From Bacteroidales bacterium (GTDB taxonomy: Bacteria; Bacteroidota; Bacteroidia; Bacteroidales; Muribaculaceae), in NCBI GenBank assembly GCA_015060975.1, contig SUXI01000002.1, positions 186,001 to 250,000 of the forward strand: a stretch of 64,000 bases of DNA, read 5' to 3'. The notes under the pieces were generated by a model. The model made no database searches. It saw nothing but the letters and a program-made list of their open reading frames with translations, and had not been told where the DNA came from. Numbering within the stretch: the stretch's first letter is position 1; each line of letters begins with the position of its first letter. Positions 46,701 to 55,559 of the stretch are shown here, one piece after another. Position numbers and translations under genes: made by a program.

Positions 46701-47880
46701 GGAACAAATATTCAGTAGGATAATTAGTAAATGCCGCGGCTACCGGAACATACTTATTAGCAAGTGCGTTACCCGCATCATCATATGCCTGTGCCCAATA
46801 TCCATTTGGGGCGATAGTATTGACAGTGGGATTTGTTGCGGTCAAACGATAGTTAAGATACCAGTTGGTATATTGCCCATCGGCAAACATGTTACCAAAA
46901 GCGATATCATTGCGAGCATGAAACACCTGACCGGTTGACCATCCGCAAGTATATTCACTTTTACCGAAGTTTTCGCTTTGTGTGGCTCCTTGTAGCACCC
47001 CTTTTCCCCAAAGATTACCTGATACACCCATAAAATCGGTTGGTTGCTTGGGGATAGAAGTGTCAGCTTTGTGTCTGTGCCAATTGTTCCCCCATGTAAT
47101 CTTATTCGCAGGATAGTTGGGGTTGGGAGTATTTGAAGTAGAGGGATAATAATTATAATAATTCAAATCATATACACCTTGTGTTCCGCCCAATGTTCCC
47201 ACGCCCGAGGTAGAACCGGTAACCTGACGTTGATAAAAAGGGTAATTTGCACGACCCGTATCATTCATCTTCGACAACTTTGGGATAAAGTCCATTAATT
47301 GCCCATATTCAGTAGGTGACTTATACACAGCATAACCTTGCACGAAGTGTGTGCCTGCGGTAGTTCCCCAACCATTCAATCCATCATTCCACATGTGGAC
47401 AAGGTTTCCATACCAGTCATGAGACATTGCCCCCGAACCTGTTTCGGCTCCAAGAAACTCAAAATCAAAATTGGGGTTGTTAATTCCATCGGCATACCCA
47501 ACACCATACGATTTTGTAGGACGTGTTTTCCCATTTTCACCGGTAACAGTATTCCACCAATAGATATAGTTTTCGGCAGGGTTAATCCAATAAACCACAC
47601 CCATTGACACGCCAAACTGGCGCACCATTTGATGACGGGCAATATTGTACGAACCATTACTTTGATAATAAGGAAGATAACCTTCAACCAAAGGCCAATA
47701 ACGGTCGGTATAAGTGTTGTCATCTTCGGTATAAGTAACCCCATAAAGACCATCACGAGTCTGTTTACTATAAGTATAGTTTTTTACCTCAATACGATAG
47801 TCATTAGCGGCCTGCATTTGTGGGGTGCCCACTGCGGCGGCAATCGCGAGGGATAGCACGCCTTTTAACAGTTTTTTCAT
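43762..47880 (-). CDS. Very large secreted protein with T9SS tail, function unknown
   Basis: 1372 residues: signal peptide (about 1-24), then an aromatic-rich N-terminal half (many Tyr, Trp, Asn, Gly) of propeller-like strands (GVVYWINPAENYIYWW). A fibronectin-III-like domain (about 590-650) follows with VSSLKVAQSW and MHTYEVWYRKK. More beta domains follow, and a T9SS sorting tail (VKIYPNPVDGEF, VKIFSVDGQLVKE, final MIKK). No catalytic motif recognised. It is a single-gene unit. The layout suits a surface adhesin, glycan-binding or scaffold protein; I cannot choose between them. Confidence 0.72.
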   Translation of the reverse strand: MKKLLKGVLSLAIAAAVGTPQMQAANDYRIEVKNYTYSKQTRDGLYGVTYTEDDNTYTDRYWPLVEGYLPYYQSNGSYNIARHQMVRQFGVSMGVVYWINPAENYIYWWNTVTGENGKTRPTKSYGVGYADGINNPNFDFEFLGAETGSGAMSHDWYGNLVHMWNDGLNGWGTTAGTHFVQGYAVYKSPTEYGQLMDFIPKLSKMNDTGRANYPFYQRQVTGSTSGVGTLGGTQGVYDLNYYNYYPSTSNTPNPNYPANKITWGNNWHRHKADTSIPKQPTDFMGVSGNLWGKGVLQGATQSENFGKSEYTCGWSTGQVFHARNDIAFGNMFADGQYTNWYLNYRLTATNPTVNTIAPNGYWAQAYDDAGNALANKYVPVAAAFTNYPTEYLFRETDMLEYFWSVPQGGLTEYDINDRGGYKWNGYVYGLYTNAVDFYSYCTWTQSRPSDAMSAPEVDSIKGTRVMIHNLWLQFTPGEDTGNESKRNGSYMIRSAKYADSYGNNPMSTTSDPVFTGNPTHTYGFHGYGYGYNKTPNDPETFINTGVNCWSELERVNDNVLALYTHVPGQGFSKSFITAVKPNNAVSSLKVAQSWNADGEPVHTLTWTPQAYDRATMHTYEVWYRKKKGSTYEDTKTIDGASRNVWMLAGKAHVKYNGATDSTTTSSGNKSGVKPNKTFYNSYTAESCKFEFVAPRGNNGDGTKYERTYEYMVIPVYDRSAHRGTEATTSIVTAPAPSKIYGNLYQVTDKNANGETLYGFSIRLDPYFLPGALGSTEAKRLIITSAGGLEGSNKLKDAVSVTLADGTPLTPQEGITFQSTSSGGTTTHGAYALSIDIAGKVGADGKLPSIIWHNVNPTLEFQLAAHIESTSDVQYSGTGNLSTTLYVPVPTLSLPDATIQKIGTKCASFATDEDFPIGTFRKKGSTEATDPVSMENANYVGTMGGKMSPLFVTDEVMGTPNAENTKYENTEWEIAYSFHLENPDSSFYYKQDLYGQIGTGFQYYSNENTINVDYGCLPVGYDLVSAGDGRYRKVYNAAKTPKNYKAYVTVAYRRGELEVIDTSAIEEFVVNLANPFPGLNNVQSTSALFYQGETHYDATFSGYYKHYYNAAIQWQWGYTDDLNKYIGYHATSKFNCVGHDEMVTDESGSYMAWVPYYPGSVLTDAQVSTLNTRYKGELLRGLYGEDEGDWSTLASSKNTMPMNVHYVYASTEPLTQSNFSQATMDIELTTEYPLIVSKDAIPEAKSADSAKYRVGNLYINESHEAYSYNTMDVITVATPYIGYQANNFVTTGIEGILVDALGGVKIYPNPVDGEFKLQAPMTISNVKIFSVDGQLVKEVNPEADTTVTINVEDLPEGLYIVNTLGMSKIMIKK

Positions 47881-48418
47881 GATTATTTATAGTTGTTATT
47901 TTATGTTGTTATTATTTTATACTTATGCAAATATGCTAATCATCAAATGATTAATTGGCGAAATTATATTATTTTCACAATTCTGCCAACATTTCTTCAA
48001 CGAAAAAATTGCTCACACCGAATATTTAACAAAATTTAAACTTGATATTTGGTAATCTATCCCTCCCTGTCACCAAGGATTTTTGACAGAAGGAGCGTAT
48101 CGCATTGTGCATTATGAATTATGAATTGTGAATTGTGAATTATTCCATCCCCCTCCGGCTCTGCGAGCCTCGTCCCCCTTTCAAAAAAGGGGACAGCTTC
48201 CAAATATACAGTCAACCATATTCAGAATAACGCATTATGAATTATAACGCAGCTCTCCACTTGCGCTTTGCGCAGGGGGAGTACCCCAACGGGGGGAGGG
48301 GGTTATTTTACCCTCTACCATAATTAAACCAAACTTATGTCATTATGAAATCTTATGTCTTTCTGTCCTCTCTCCCACCAATTTTTTTTTGACAGAAGGA
48401 GCGTATCGCATTATGAAT
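47881..48418. repeat. Gene-free spacer with repeat copies
   Basis: AT-rich upstream region of the 1372-residue gene (to about 48060), then repeat material. GACAGAAGGAGCGTATCGCA appears at about 48085 and again at about 48390. A tandem GAATTATGAATTGTG run lies at 48115-48140. The GC-rich block lies at 48149-48196, then CAAATATACAGTCAACCATA at about 48201 and a CCCC/GGGG stem to 48302. Open frames here are repeat artefacts. Confidence 0.65.
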
Positions 48419-48649
48419 TGTGAATTATTCTATCCCCCTCCGGCTCTGCGAGCCTCGTCCCCCTTTCAAAAAAGGGGACAGCTTAGGCGGCGCCTCGGCA
48501 ATGCAAGTATTAAATTTACTTTTTATTCTTGCTATTGCGCTCGGCTTGCACTATCGTTGGCTAACGCCTTAGATAGGCGGCGCCTCGGCAATACAAGTAT
48601 TAAATTTTCTTTTTATTCTTGCTATTGCGCTCGGCTTGCACTATCTTTG
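48419..48649 (+). repeat. 231-bp direct repeat A, carrying a promoter
   Basis: Starts TGTGAATTATTC, includes the GC-rich dispersed block, then two tandem copies of a 90-base unit (AGGCGGCGCCTCGGCAAT from 48485 and from 48575; the second is cut off after its -7 box). It matches 49419-49649 with only about three base differences. It ends 24 bases before the rhuM start. Confidence 0.9.
48619..48649 (+). promoter_or_regulatory. Promoter at the end of repeat A (drives rhuM)
   Basis: TTG (48619-48621), 20-base spacer, TATCTTTG (48642-48649). The preceding tandem unit has the same layout with TATCGTTG (48552-48559), probably inactive. Confidence 0.8.
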
Positions 48650-48672
48650 TGCTTGTCGATAAAATGTAAATT

Positions 48673-49384
48673 ATGAGCAAAAAGTTTCAAATAAGAAATA
48701 GCACAGCTGAGTTTTTGATTTTCACAAATCAAGCGAAAGAAGATGGCATTGAAGTTCGCATTCAAAACGACACAATTTGGTTAAGCCAAAAACTTATGGC
48801 AACATTATTTGATTGCTCAACCGACAACATCAGCTTACACCTCAAGAATATTTTTAAGGAGGAAGAATTGATTGAGGATTCAGTTACCGAGGTTTTCTCG
48901 GCAACTGCCTCGGATGGTAAAAACTACAACACCAAACATTATAATTTAGATGCTATAATAGCAGTTGGCTACCGAATTAATTCTTAATAGAGCAAATAGC
49001 AACAAAGAGCACATGGGGCTTACTACATGGGAGAACGCTCCAAATGGTAAAATCATAAAAAGCGATGTATCAATAGCAAAAAACTACCTTACCGAAAAAG
49101 AGATACGCCGTTTAGACCGAATCGTTTCGATGTATTTGGATTATGCCGAAGAACAAGCCGAACGACATATACCTATGTCGATGGAAGATTGGGCTAAAAA
49201 ATTAGATGCATTCTTACAATTTAACGAGTTTGATATACTCAATAACATCGGAAAAGTTTCAGCACAAATAGCAAAAGCTTTCGCTGAAAGTGAGTTTGAA
49301 AAATATCGAGTTATACAAGATAAATTATTTCAATCAGACTTCGACCGATATACATCATCAAATCTTTTAGATTTCGATTGCTAA
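48673..49384 (+). pseudogene. RhuM family gene with internal deletion and frameshift
   Basis: The first 104 codons (48673-48987) match the N-terminal half of RhuM-type proteins (TIWLSQKLMATLFDCSTDNISLH, YNLDAIIAVGYRINS). After RINS a stop follows. The C-terminal half resumes in another frame near 48988 (KEHMGLTTWENAPNGKI) and runs to 49384. About 100 residues of the middle present in complete family members, including the block after VGYR, are absent. RhuM proteins are found on mobile islands and near restriction systems; their biochemical role is unclear. The gene lies between two 231-bp direct repeats. A shortened functional product cannot be excluded for the N-terminal part. Confidence 0.85.
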
Positions 49385-49418
49385 GTCAACTCCCCCCCTT
49401 TCGCATTTAGACAGGTGG

Positions 49419-49649
49419 TGTGAATTATTCTATCCCCCTCCGGCTCTACGAGCCTCGTCCCCCTTTCAAAAAAGGGGACAGCTAAGGCGGCGCCTCGGCA
49501 ATGCAAGTATTAAATTTTCTTTTTATTCTTGCTATTGCGCTCGGCTTGCACTATCGTTGGCTAACGCCTTAGATAGGCGGCGCCTCGGCAATACAAGTAT
49601 TAAATTTTCTTTTTATTCTTGCTATTGCGCTCGGCTTGCACTATCTTTG
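49419..49649 (+). repeat. 231-bp direct repeat B, carrying a promoter
   Basis: Near-identical to repeat A and offset by exactly 1000 bases. Differences seen are CTCTACGAG versus CTCTGCGAG, GCTAAGG versus GCTTAGG, and TTTTCT versus TTTACT in the first tandem unit. It ends 25 bases before the cysE start. Confidence 0.9.
49619..49649 (+). promoter_or_regulatory. Promoter at the end of repeat B (drives cysE)
   Basis: TTG (49619-49621), 20-base spacer, TATCTTTG (49642-49649). It makes the ATG at 49675 the start of cysE; the earlier in-frame TTG at 49636 lies within the promoter. Confidence 0.8.
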
Positions 49650-49674
49650 CAATTTATTAGATAAATTGACAATA

Positions 49675-50595
49675 ATGGGAGCAAAAAATCATTCGGAAGA
49701 GACGCTAAGAGATACAATCAATGCGTTGTCTTGCAAAGAAAACATCAAAGATGTGTGTCATCTTCGCCAATATGGCGAGCCGTTGCCCTCACAGCAGTCA
49801 GTTGCTCGCATTGTGGATTTGTGCAGGGGGTTGATTTTTCCCGGTTTTTTTGGCGACAGTGATGTCAACAACAATAACGTGACACACTATGTGGGGATTC
49901 GTTGCGAACAGTTGCGAGAAACACTCGTGGAACAAATCACTGCCGGATTATGCTTCAACACTCCCAAAAATAAGGATTTCAACCTTAACGATATCTCACA
50001 TTCGGCACAAGAGAAAGCCGACCGATTCATCGCAAATCTGCCCGAATTGCGTCGCTTGCTTTTCACCGATGTCAAAGCCACATATCTTGGTGACCCGGCG
50101 GCAATCTCGACCGATGAAGTGATATATTGCTATCCCGCCATTCGCGCCATTAGCAATTATCGCATAGCTCACGAGTTGGTAAAACTCGAAGTTCCCATTA
50201 TTCCTCGCATGATTAGCGAACAAGCTCATAGCGAAACCGGTATAGATATCCATCCGGCAGCCACTATAGGCGAAGGGTTTACCATTGACCATGGTACAGG
50301 TATCGTGGTGGGAGCAACAGCAATAATAGGAAATAATGTAAAACTATATCAAGGTGTTACGCTCGGTGCAAAAAGTTTTGACACCGACGCCGATGGGAAT
50401 CCCATCAAAGGCATTCCCCGCCACCCCATTATAGGCGACAACGTGGTTATATATTCCAACGCATCTATCCTAGGCCGCATAACCATTGGTGCAAATGCGG
50501 TGATAGGTGGTAATATATGGGTTACCGAAAATGTAGCCGAAGGAGAAAAACTCGTTCAAGCCAAAGCTAACAATTTTTTAAGATTCAAGCAGTGA
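49675..50595 (+). CDS. cysE: Serine O-acetyltransferase
   Basis: 306 residues. It acetylates L-serine with acetyl-CoA, the first step of cysteine synthesis. An N-terminal helical SAT domain (about 1-180) is followed by a left-handed beta helix with the hexapeptide-type blocks DIHPAATIGEGFTIDHGTG and GATAIIGNNVKLYQGVTLGA. The catalytic His is expected in the IDHGTG turn. The length is that of the longer SAT type seen in Bacteroidetes. Translation probably couples to the next gene through TGATG. Its promoter is the 3' end of repeat B. Confidence 0.92.
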   Translation: MGAKNHSEETLRDTINALSCKENIKDVCHLRQYGEPLPSQQSVARIVDLCRGLIFPGFFGDSDVNNNNVTHYVGIRCEQLRETLVEQITAGLCFNTPKNKDFNLNDISHSAQEKADRFIANLPELRRLLFTDVKATYLGDPAAISTDEVIYCYPAIRAISNYRIAHELVKLEVPIIPRMISEQAHSETGIDIHPAATIGEGFTIDHGTGIVVGATAIIGNNVKLYQGVTLGAKSFDTDADGNPIKGIPRHPIIGDNVVIYSNASILGRITIGANAVIGGNIWVTENVAEGEKLVQAKANNFLRFKQ

Positions 50596-52097
50596 TGAAG
50601 GAAAATTTTGAAATGGTTGCAAAGACTTTCCAAGGATTGGAAGATGTGCTTGCAAAAGAATTAACCGACCTCGGAGCCGAAAACGTGAAGGCGGGACGCA
50701 GAATGGTGTCGTTTGAAGGAGACCTCGAAATGTTGTACCGTGCCAACCTGTGCTGCCGCACAGCGTTGCGCATTCTCAAGCCAATATATAAATTCATTGC
50801 TACCGATGCCGATAGTCTTTACGATATGGTAAAGGAATTTGATTGGACCCGGGTGTTATCGCTCGATAAAACATTTTCAATCGATTCGGTTGTAAATTCA
50901 AATGAGTTTACCCACTCCCGATTCGTGACATATCGTGTGAAAGACGCTATTGTGGATTTCTTCAAAGACCGTTTTGGTCCCGATTGCCGTCCGGGGGTAC
51001 GCCTCCAAGATGCCGATGTTATTATCAACGTACACATTGCGGGCGACCGAGTGACACTATCGCTCGACTCATCGGGAGAATCGCTCCATAAACGCGGTTA
51101 CCGTGTGGCTCAAACCGAGGCTCCCATCAATGAGGTTCTCGCCGCCGGCATCATCCTTAAAAGCGGCTGGAACGGTCAATGCCCATTGATTGACCCCATG
51201 TGTGGCTCGGGGACATTCCTAGTTGAAGCGGCACTTATTGCAGCCAACATCAATCCCGGTATTTATCGCAAAAAATTTGCGTTTGAGCAATGGCCCGACT
51301 TTGATGCCGAATTGTTTGACTCGCTCTATAACGACGAGAGCGAGGAACGAGAGTTTGAATACAAAATATATGGAGCCGACATCTCGCCCAAAGCCATAAC
51401 CATCGCAATGGAAAATGTGAAAAGCGCAGGTGTGGCAAAATATATCGACTTGCAAGTAAAACCAATCTCACAATGGGACGAGGCTCCAGAAAACTGCATG
51501 GTTATCACTAATCCACCATACGGAGAGCGCATCAGCACTAACGATATGGAGGGGCTATATTCAACCATAGGCTCAAAACTCAAACATGTGTTTAAGGGTT
51601 CGGCTTGGATTATTGGCTATCGTGATGAATATTTCCACAAGATAGGGCTTACGCCATCATCAAAAACCCCAATTCTGAATGGGTCACTCGAATGTGAATT
51701 GCGTGAATACATGATTTTTGAAGGCGACAAAGCATCGTTCCGTAAAAGCGGCGGAAAAATCAAAGAAGGAAAATCATTGGAGAAAGCCAAAGATTTGCCA
51801 CGCAGAATGAGTGACAAGGAGTGGAAAGCCCAAGCTCGCAAACAAGGTATTGGAGGCAAAGACGCCAGAGTGCAAAAAAACAAGCCTAAACGTTCGGCTC
51901 TGGAGGAAAAATATCGTCCCAAAACACGTCGTTTTGATAAGACGTCACCGCAAAAAGAGGTCGAAATATCAGAAAATCCGCTTGCCGCACGCCGCAATGA
52001 AGCCGCATTAAAGTCAATCACCGGTCGTCGCCCATCAATCTCCAACATGGTAAAGCGCGGCTGGAAACGCAACGACAACCCAACCAAAGAAGATTAA
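50595..52097 (+). CDS. rlmL: THUMP-domain 23S rRNA (guanine-N2) methyltransferase, RlmL-like
   Basis: 500 residues: THUMP RNA-binding domain (about 45-155), then a Rossmann methyltransferase with DPMCGSGTF (200-208) and the N2-guanine motif NPPYGER (306-312). A long basic tail (about 400-500, rich in Lys/Arg) probably adds RNA contact. This matches the N-terminal enzyme of E. coli RlmKL, which modifies G2445 of 23S rRNA; the RlmK half is absent, as usual outside gammaproteobacteria. The start ATG overlaps the cysE stop by one base. The exact target base is inference. Confidence 0.85.
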   Translation: MKENFEMVAKTFQGLEDVLAKELTDLGAENVKAGRRMVSFEGDLEMLYRANLCCRTALRILKPIYKFIATDADSLYDMVKEFDWTRVLSLDKTFSIDSVVNSNEFTHSRFVTYRVKDAIVDFFKDRFGPDCRPGVRLQDADVIINVHIAGDRVTLSLDSSGESLHKRGYRVAQTEAPINEVLAAGIILKSGWNGQCPLIDPMCGSGTFLVEAALIAANINPGIYRKKFAFEQWPDFDAELFDSLYNDESEEREFEYKIYGADISPKAITIAMENVKSAGVAKYIDLQVKPISQWDEAPENCMVITNPPYGERISTNDMEGLYSTIGSKLKHVFKGSAWIIGYRDEYFHKIGLTPSSKTPILNGSLECELREYMIFEGDKASFRKSGGKIKEGKSLEKAKDLPRRMSDKEWKAQARKQGIGGKDARVQKNKPKRSALEEKYRPKTRRFDKTSPQKEVEISENPLAARRNEAALKSITGRRPSISNMVKRGWKRNDNPTKED

Positions 52098-52136
52098 CCC
52101 AATTTCACGATAATAAATAAATACAATTATAACGAT

Positions 52137-53414
52137 ATGGAAAAAATCAACATTCTACTCCTTGGCTCCGGAGGTCGCGAATCGGCTCTCGCATGGAAGA
52201 TGAGTCAAAGCCCTCTTCTCAATAAGTTATATATCGCTCCGGGAAACGGCGGCACAGGTGCATACGGTGAAAACATCGCCCTTTCTCCCCTCGATTTCCC
52301 TGCCATCGAAAAATGGGTAGGAGAAAACGCCATCGACATGATTGTTGTGGGTAATGAAGACCCATTGGTAGCCGGAATATACGACTATTTTGAAGATAAG
52401 AACATTCTCGTTGTAGGACCATCAAAAGCCGGAGCAGCCCTCGAAGGTAGCAAGGACTTTGCCAAGCAATTTATGGTGAAAAACAATATTCCCACCGCCC
52501 GCTATCAAAGTTTCACTGCCGAAACCATCGAGGATGGCTACAAATTCCTCGAACAGCTTCAAGCTCCTTATGTGTTGAAAGCCGACGGTTTGGCTGCCGG
52601 TAAAGGCGTGTTGATTCTTCCTACTATCGAAGAAGCAAAGGCATCGTTGAAAGAGATGCTCTCGGGCATGTTTGGCGCATCATCGGCCACTGTGGTTATC
52701 GAAGAATTTCTATCGGGCATCGAATGCTCGGTATTCGTGTTGAGCGACGGCAATGGCGGTTATCGTGTGCTTCCTGTGGCTAAAGACTATAAACGCATTG
52801 GCGAAGGGGACACCGGATTGAATACCGGTGGCATGGGTGCAGTTAGCCCTGTTCCATTTGCCGACGAAGTGTTTATGGAAAAGGTGCGCACTCGCATCAT
52901 CGAGCCTACAATCAACGGACTTATCAATGACAATATCACATATCGCGGTTTCATCTTCCTCGGTCTTATCAACGTGGGTGGCGAACCTATGGTAATCGAA
53001 TATAACGTGCGCATGGGTGACCCCGAAACCGAAGCTGTAATGCTCCGCATCGACAGCGACCTTGTGGCATTAATGAAAGCAGCGGCACAAGGCAACCTCG
53101 GTGACACCGAATTGAAAGAGGACCCACGCACTGCCGTTACTGTGATGATTGTATCGGGCGGCTATCCCGGCAGCTACCCCAAAGGGAAAGTTATCACCGG
53201 TTACGAAAACGTTACCGACAGTATTCTTTTCCACGCAGGCACAAAAATCAATGAAGCCGGTGAATTGGTGACATCGGGCGGTCGTGTGATTTCGGTAAGT
53301 TCTTATGGTAAAGATATCGCCAATGCTCTCGCAAATAGCTATGCTTCAATTGAAAAAGTTGATTTCGAGGGGAAATATTTCCGTCGCGACATTGGCAAAG
53401 ACCTCATGAAATAA
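52137..53414 (+). CDS. purD: Phosphoribosylamine-glycine ligase
   Basis: 425 residues, full length. Second step of purine synthesis: ATP-dependent joining of glycine to phosphoribosylamine. N-domain with [19 protein letters not shown]-grasp domain with [12 protein letters not shown] and [12 protein letters not shown], the GARS block [10 protein letters not shown], and the metal-binding [10 protein letters not shown] near the C-terminus. It follows the methyltransferase by 39 bases and is followed by a membrane protein and pdxB on the same strand, so it may belong to one housekeeping run. Confidence 0.96.
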   Translation: MEKINILLLGSGGRESALAWKMSQSPLLNKLYIAPGNGGTGAYGENIALSPLDFPAIEKWVGENAIDMIVVGNEDPLVAGIYDYFEDKNILVVGPSKAGAALEGSKDFAKQFMVKNNIPTARYQSFTAETIEDGYKFLEQLQAPYVLKADGLAAGKGVLILPTIEEAKASLKEMLSGMFGASSATVVIEEFLSGIECSVFVLSDGNGGYRVLPVAKDYKRIGEGDTGLNTGGMGAVSPVPFADEVFMEKVRTRIIEPTINGLINDNITYRGFIFLGLINVGGEPMVIEYNVRMGDPETEAVMLRIDSDLVALMKAAAQGNLGDTELKEDPRTAVTVMIVSGGYPGSYPKGKVITGYENVTDSILFHAGTKINEAGELVTSGGRVISVSSYGKDIANALANSYASIEKVDFEGKYFRRDIGKDLMK

Positions 53415-53441
53415 TTTCTCGGTCATATCTAAATTTTAACG

Positions 53442-54422
53442 ATGATTAGCGAGAAGAATATATCTGATTTTCTATACTCGCGTTATGCAGTGGCGATTTT
53501 TGCCATCATAACCATTATAGCAACTCACTTCGCCATGATTTATGGCGAAGTGACTCCTATTTTGGACAATAAAGGCTTTGGATTGGCACCGGCAAACCAA
53601 TGGATTCCATTCGGGACATGGTCAATGATAGTAAATATCATTCTAAACATTGCGATAGCTTTACTAATGATTTATATCAACAAGGTTTTCAATGTGTTGA
53701 GAAACCCCACTATAATTTTCGCCGGGTTGTTTTTTATTTTGCAAATGCCTATTACCGATATTACCGGTCAACTTTATGGTGGCACGTTGCTATGCGCAAC
53801 AATGCTTATATGCGCTTTTTTCTTATTCACGACCTTCAACAATTACAATCCGTATGCAATATATACAATATTGTGCATTCTGTCGCTTGGGGCATTTTTT
53901 CAATACGCATTCCTGTTTTATGTACCAATTATATTATTGGGTTGCGCACAGATGCGAATTTTTAACTTGCGAACCTCGTTAGCGGCTTTATTCGGAATGC
54001 TTACCCCTCCATGGATTTTATATGGATTCGGAATTTTAAACTATGAAAACGCCTCTTTACCTGCGCTATCTAACATTTTTGAGCATATCTCAATCGAAGA
54101 AGCCTTGCAAATGTTACTTACTATAGGTTTGACAATATTTCTATGCATAGGCTCATGGTTTGTAAATATCGTTAAAATAATCAGTTACAATGCGCGCACA
54201 AGAGCTTTCAACGGCTTTATTGCATTGCTTGCATTCACCACTATTTTATTAATCATCATAGATTTCTCCAATTACATTGTATATATACCTCTTTTAAACA
54301 GCTGCGCAGCTTTGCAATTGGCTCATCTTTTTACAATTTATGAAGCACGACGCAGTTATTTAGGCATTCTCGGAGTATTTTTGGTTTATTCGGCTCTTTA
54401 TATCTGGGGATTATGGATTTGA
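53442..54422 (+). CDS. Integral membrane protein, unknown function
   Basis: 326 residues with about nine or ten hydrophobic segments (for example YAVAIFAIITIIATHFAMIY, TIIFAGLFFILQMPI, LGAFFQYAFLFYVPIILLG, IALLAFTTILLIII). No signal peptide beyond the first membrane helix and no recognised motif. It overlaps pdxB by 10 bases, so the two are translated together. Similar multispan proteins of unknown role are common beside housekeeping genes in Bacteroidales. A transporter or a surface-polymer function cannot be told from sequence. Confidence 0.75.
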   Translation: MISEKNISDFLYSRYAVAIFAIITIIATHFAMIYGEVTPILDNKGFGLAPANQWIPFGTWSMIVNIILNIAIALLMIYINKVFNVLRNPTIIFAGLFFILQMPITDITGQLYGGTLLCATMLICAFFLFTTFNNYNPYAIYTILCILSLGAFFQYAFLFYVPIILLGCAQMRIFNLRTSLAALFGMLTPPWILYGFGILNYENASLPALSNIFEHISIEEALQMLLTIGLTIFLCIGSWFVNIVKIISYNARTRAFNGFIALLAFTTILLIIIDFSNYIVYIPLLNSCAALQLAHLFTIYEARRSYLGILGVFLVYSALYIWGLWI

Positions 54423-55432
54423 GAATCATTATTGAAAAGAACATACCGTTCATTAAAGGGGTTCTCGACAATCATGCTCGGGTTGAATATCTAAGCCCGG
54501 AGGAAATCACAGCCGAAACAATGCGCACCACCGATGCTTTGATTTGCCGCACTCGCACACGTTGCGATGCCTCATTGCTTGAAGGGTCACGTTGCTCATT
54601 CATTGCCACCGCCACAATAGGCACCGACCACATCGACCTCGACTATTGTCATCGACACGGCATTAGAGTTGCCAATGCTCCCGGCTGTAACGCCCCGGCT
54701 GTAGCTCAATATGTCTTTGCCTCATTGGCTCATGTTATTGATCGTCCTCTTAATGAATATACGATAGGCATAGTGGGAGTGGGACATGTGGGTGGCATTG
54801 TGGAACGATGGGCTGAGCAATTGGGCATGCGGGTACTCGTATGCGACCCACCTCGCGCCGAGATTGAACGCAACGACAACTTTGTGTCACTCAATGATAT
54901 CGCACTCAACTGCGATATTATCACATTCCACACACCATTGACTGTCAACGGCAAATACCCCACACACCATATATGTTCTGATGGTTTCTTAAACAGTCTT
55001 TCACACAAGCCTATCATCATCAATTGCGCTCGCGGTGGTATTTTCGACACCCAAGCGGTAATCAACGCTCTTGAAACAGGGAAAATAGCAAACGTAATTG
55101 TTGATTGCTGGGAGGGAGAACCTCAACTTAACCCCGGTTTGCTTGAAAAAGCCATTATCGCCACTCCACACATCGCAGGATATTCACGAGAGGGAAAAAT
55201 TCGTGCCACAGCCATGGCTCTCAATGCCCTTTCAAAGCATTTCGATCTCACAATACCCAATGTGGCACAAGGGATAGCTCCCGGAGCAGTCCAAAATGTC
55301 ACTTTGCAAGCCATTGCCAAATCATACAACCCACTTATCGACACACACGCCCTCAAAGCATCTCCCCACGACTTTGAAGCACTCCGCAACAATTACAACT
55401 ACCGCAACGAAGTTGCCGAGGTAAATAATTAA
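54413..55432 (+). CDS. pdxB: 4-phosphoerythronate dehydrogenase
   Basis: 339 residues of the D-2-hydroxyacid dehydrogenase family. It oxidises 4-phosphoerythronate in the DXP-dependent pyridoxal phosphate pathway. NAD site GIVGVGHVGGIV, the Arg in NCARGG and the Glu-His relay (WEGEP, TPHIAGYS) are present. A C-terminal extension after the NAD domain is of the PdxB dimerisation type. pdxJ of the same pathway is at 59138-59851 in this window, which supports the name. It overlaps the membrane protein gene by 10 bases. Confidence 0.9.
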   Translation: MDLRIIIEKNIPFIKGVLDNHARVEYLSPEEITAETMRTTDALICRTRTRCDASLLEGSRCSFIATATIGTDHIDLDYCHRHGIRVANAPGCNAPAVAQYVFASLAHVIDRPLNEYTIGIVGVGHVGGIVERWAEQLGMRVLVCDPPRAEIERNDNFVSLNDIALNCDIITFHTPLTVNGKYPTHHICSDGFLNSLSHKPIIINCARGGIFDTQAVINALETGKIANVIVDCWEGEPQLNPGLLEKAIIATPHIAGYSREGKIRATAMALNALSKHFDLTIPNVAQGIAPGAVQNVTLQAIAKSYNPLIDTHALKASPHDFEALRNNYNYRNEVAEVNN

Positions 55433-55458
55433 TGCTGAATTCACAAATTTATCTAAAA

Positions 55459-55548
55459 GAGTAGTTATTACTCAAATATTTTTAATACCTTTGCAAGTAA
55501 TACTATTGTATGTTTTATATGCCATATTGGCATTTTATCGATACTATT
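55459..55548 (+). promoter_or_regulatory. hipBA promoter with candidate operator repeats
   Basis: -7 box TACCTTTG at 55486-55493. Inverted repeats GAGTA-N5-TACTC (55459-55473, just upstream) and ATGCC-N5-GGCAT (55519-55533, in the leader), plus ATACTATT twice (55499-55506 and 55541-55548). HipB-type repressors bind such repeats to control their own operon; which of these is used is unknown. Confidence 0.5.
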
Positions 55549-55559
55549 ATATCTCTTAT

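Noticed and set aside
48389-48676. 95-codon open frame between the repeats
   Set aside because: It runs through the GC-rich block and both tandem promoter units; the peptide is a by-product of the repeat and recurs in other copies.
48419-49649. Insertion sequence or CRISPR array
   Set aside because: Repeats are direct, only two copies, with no transposase and no regular spacers between them.
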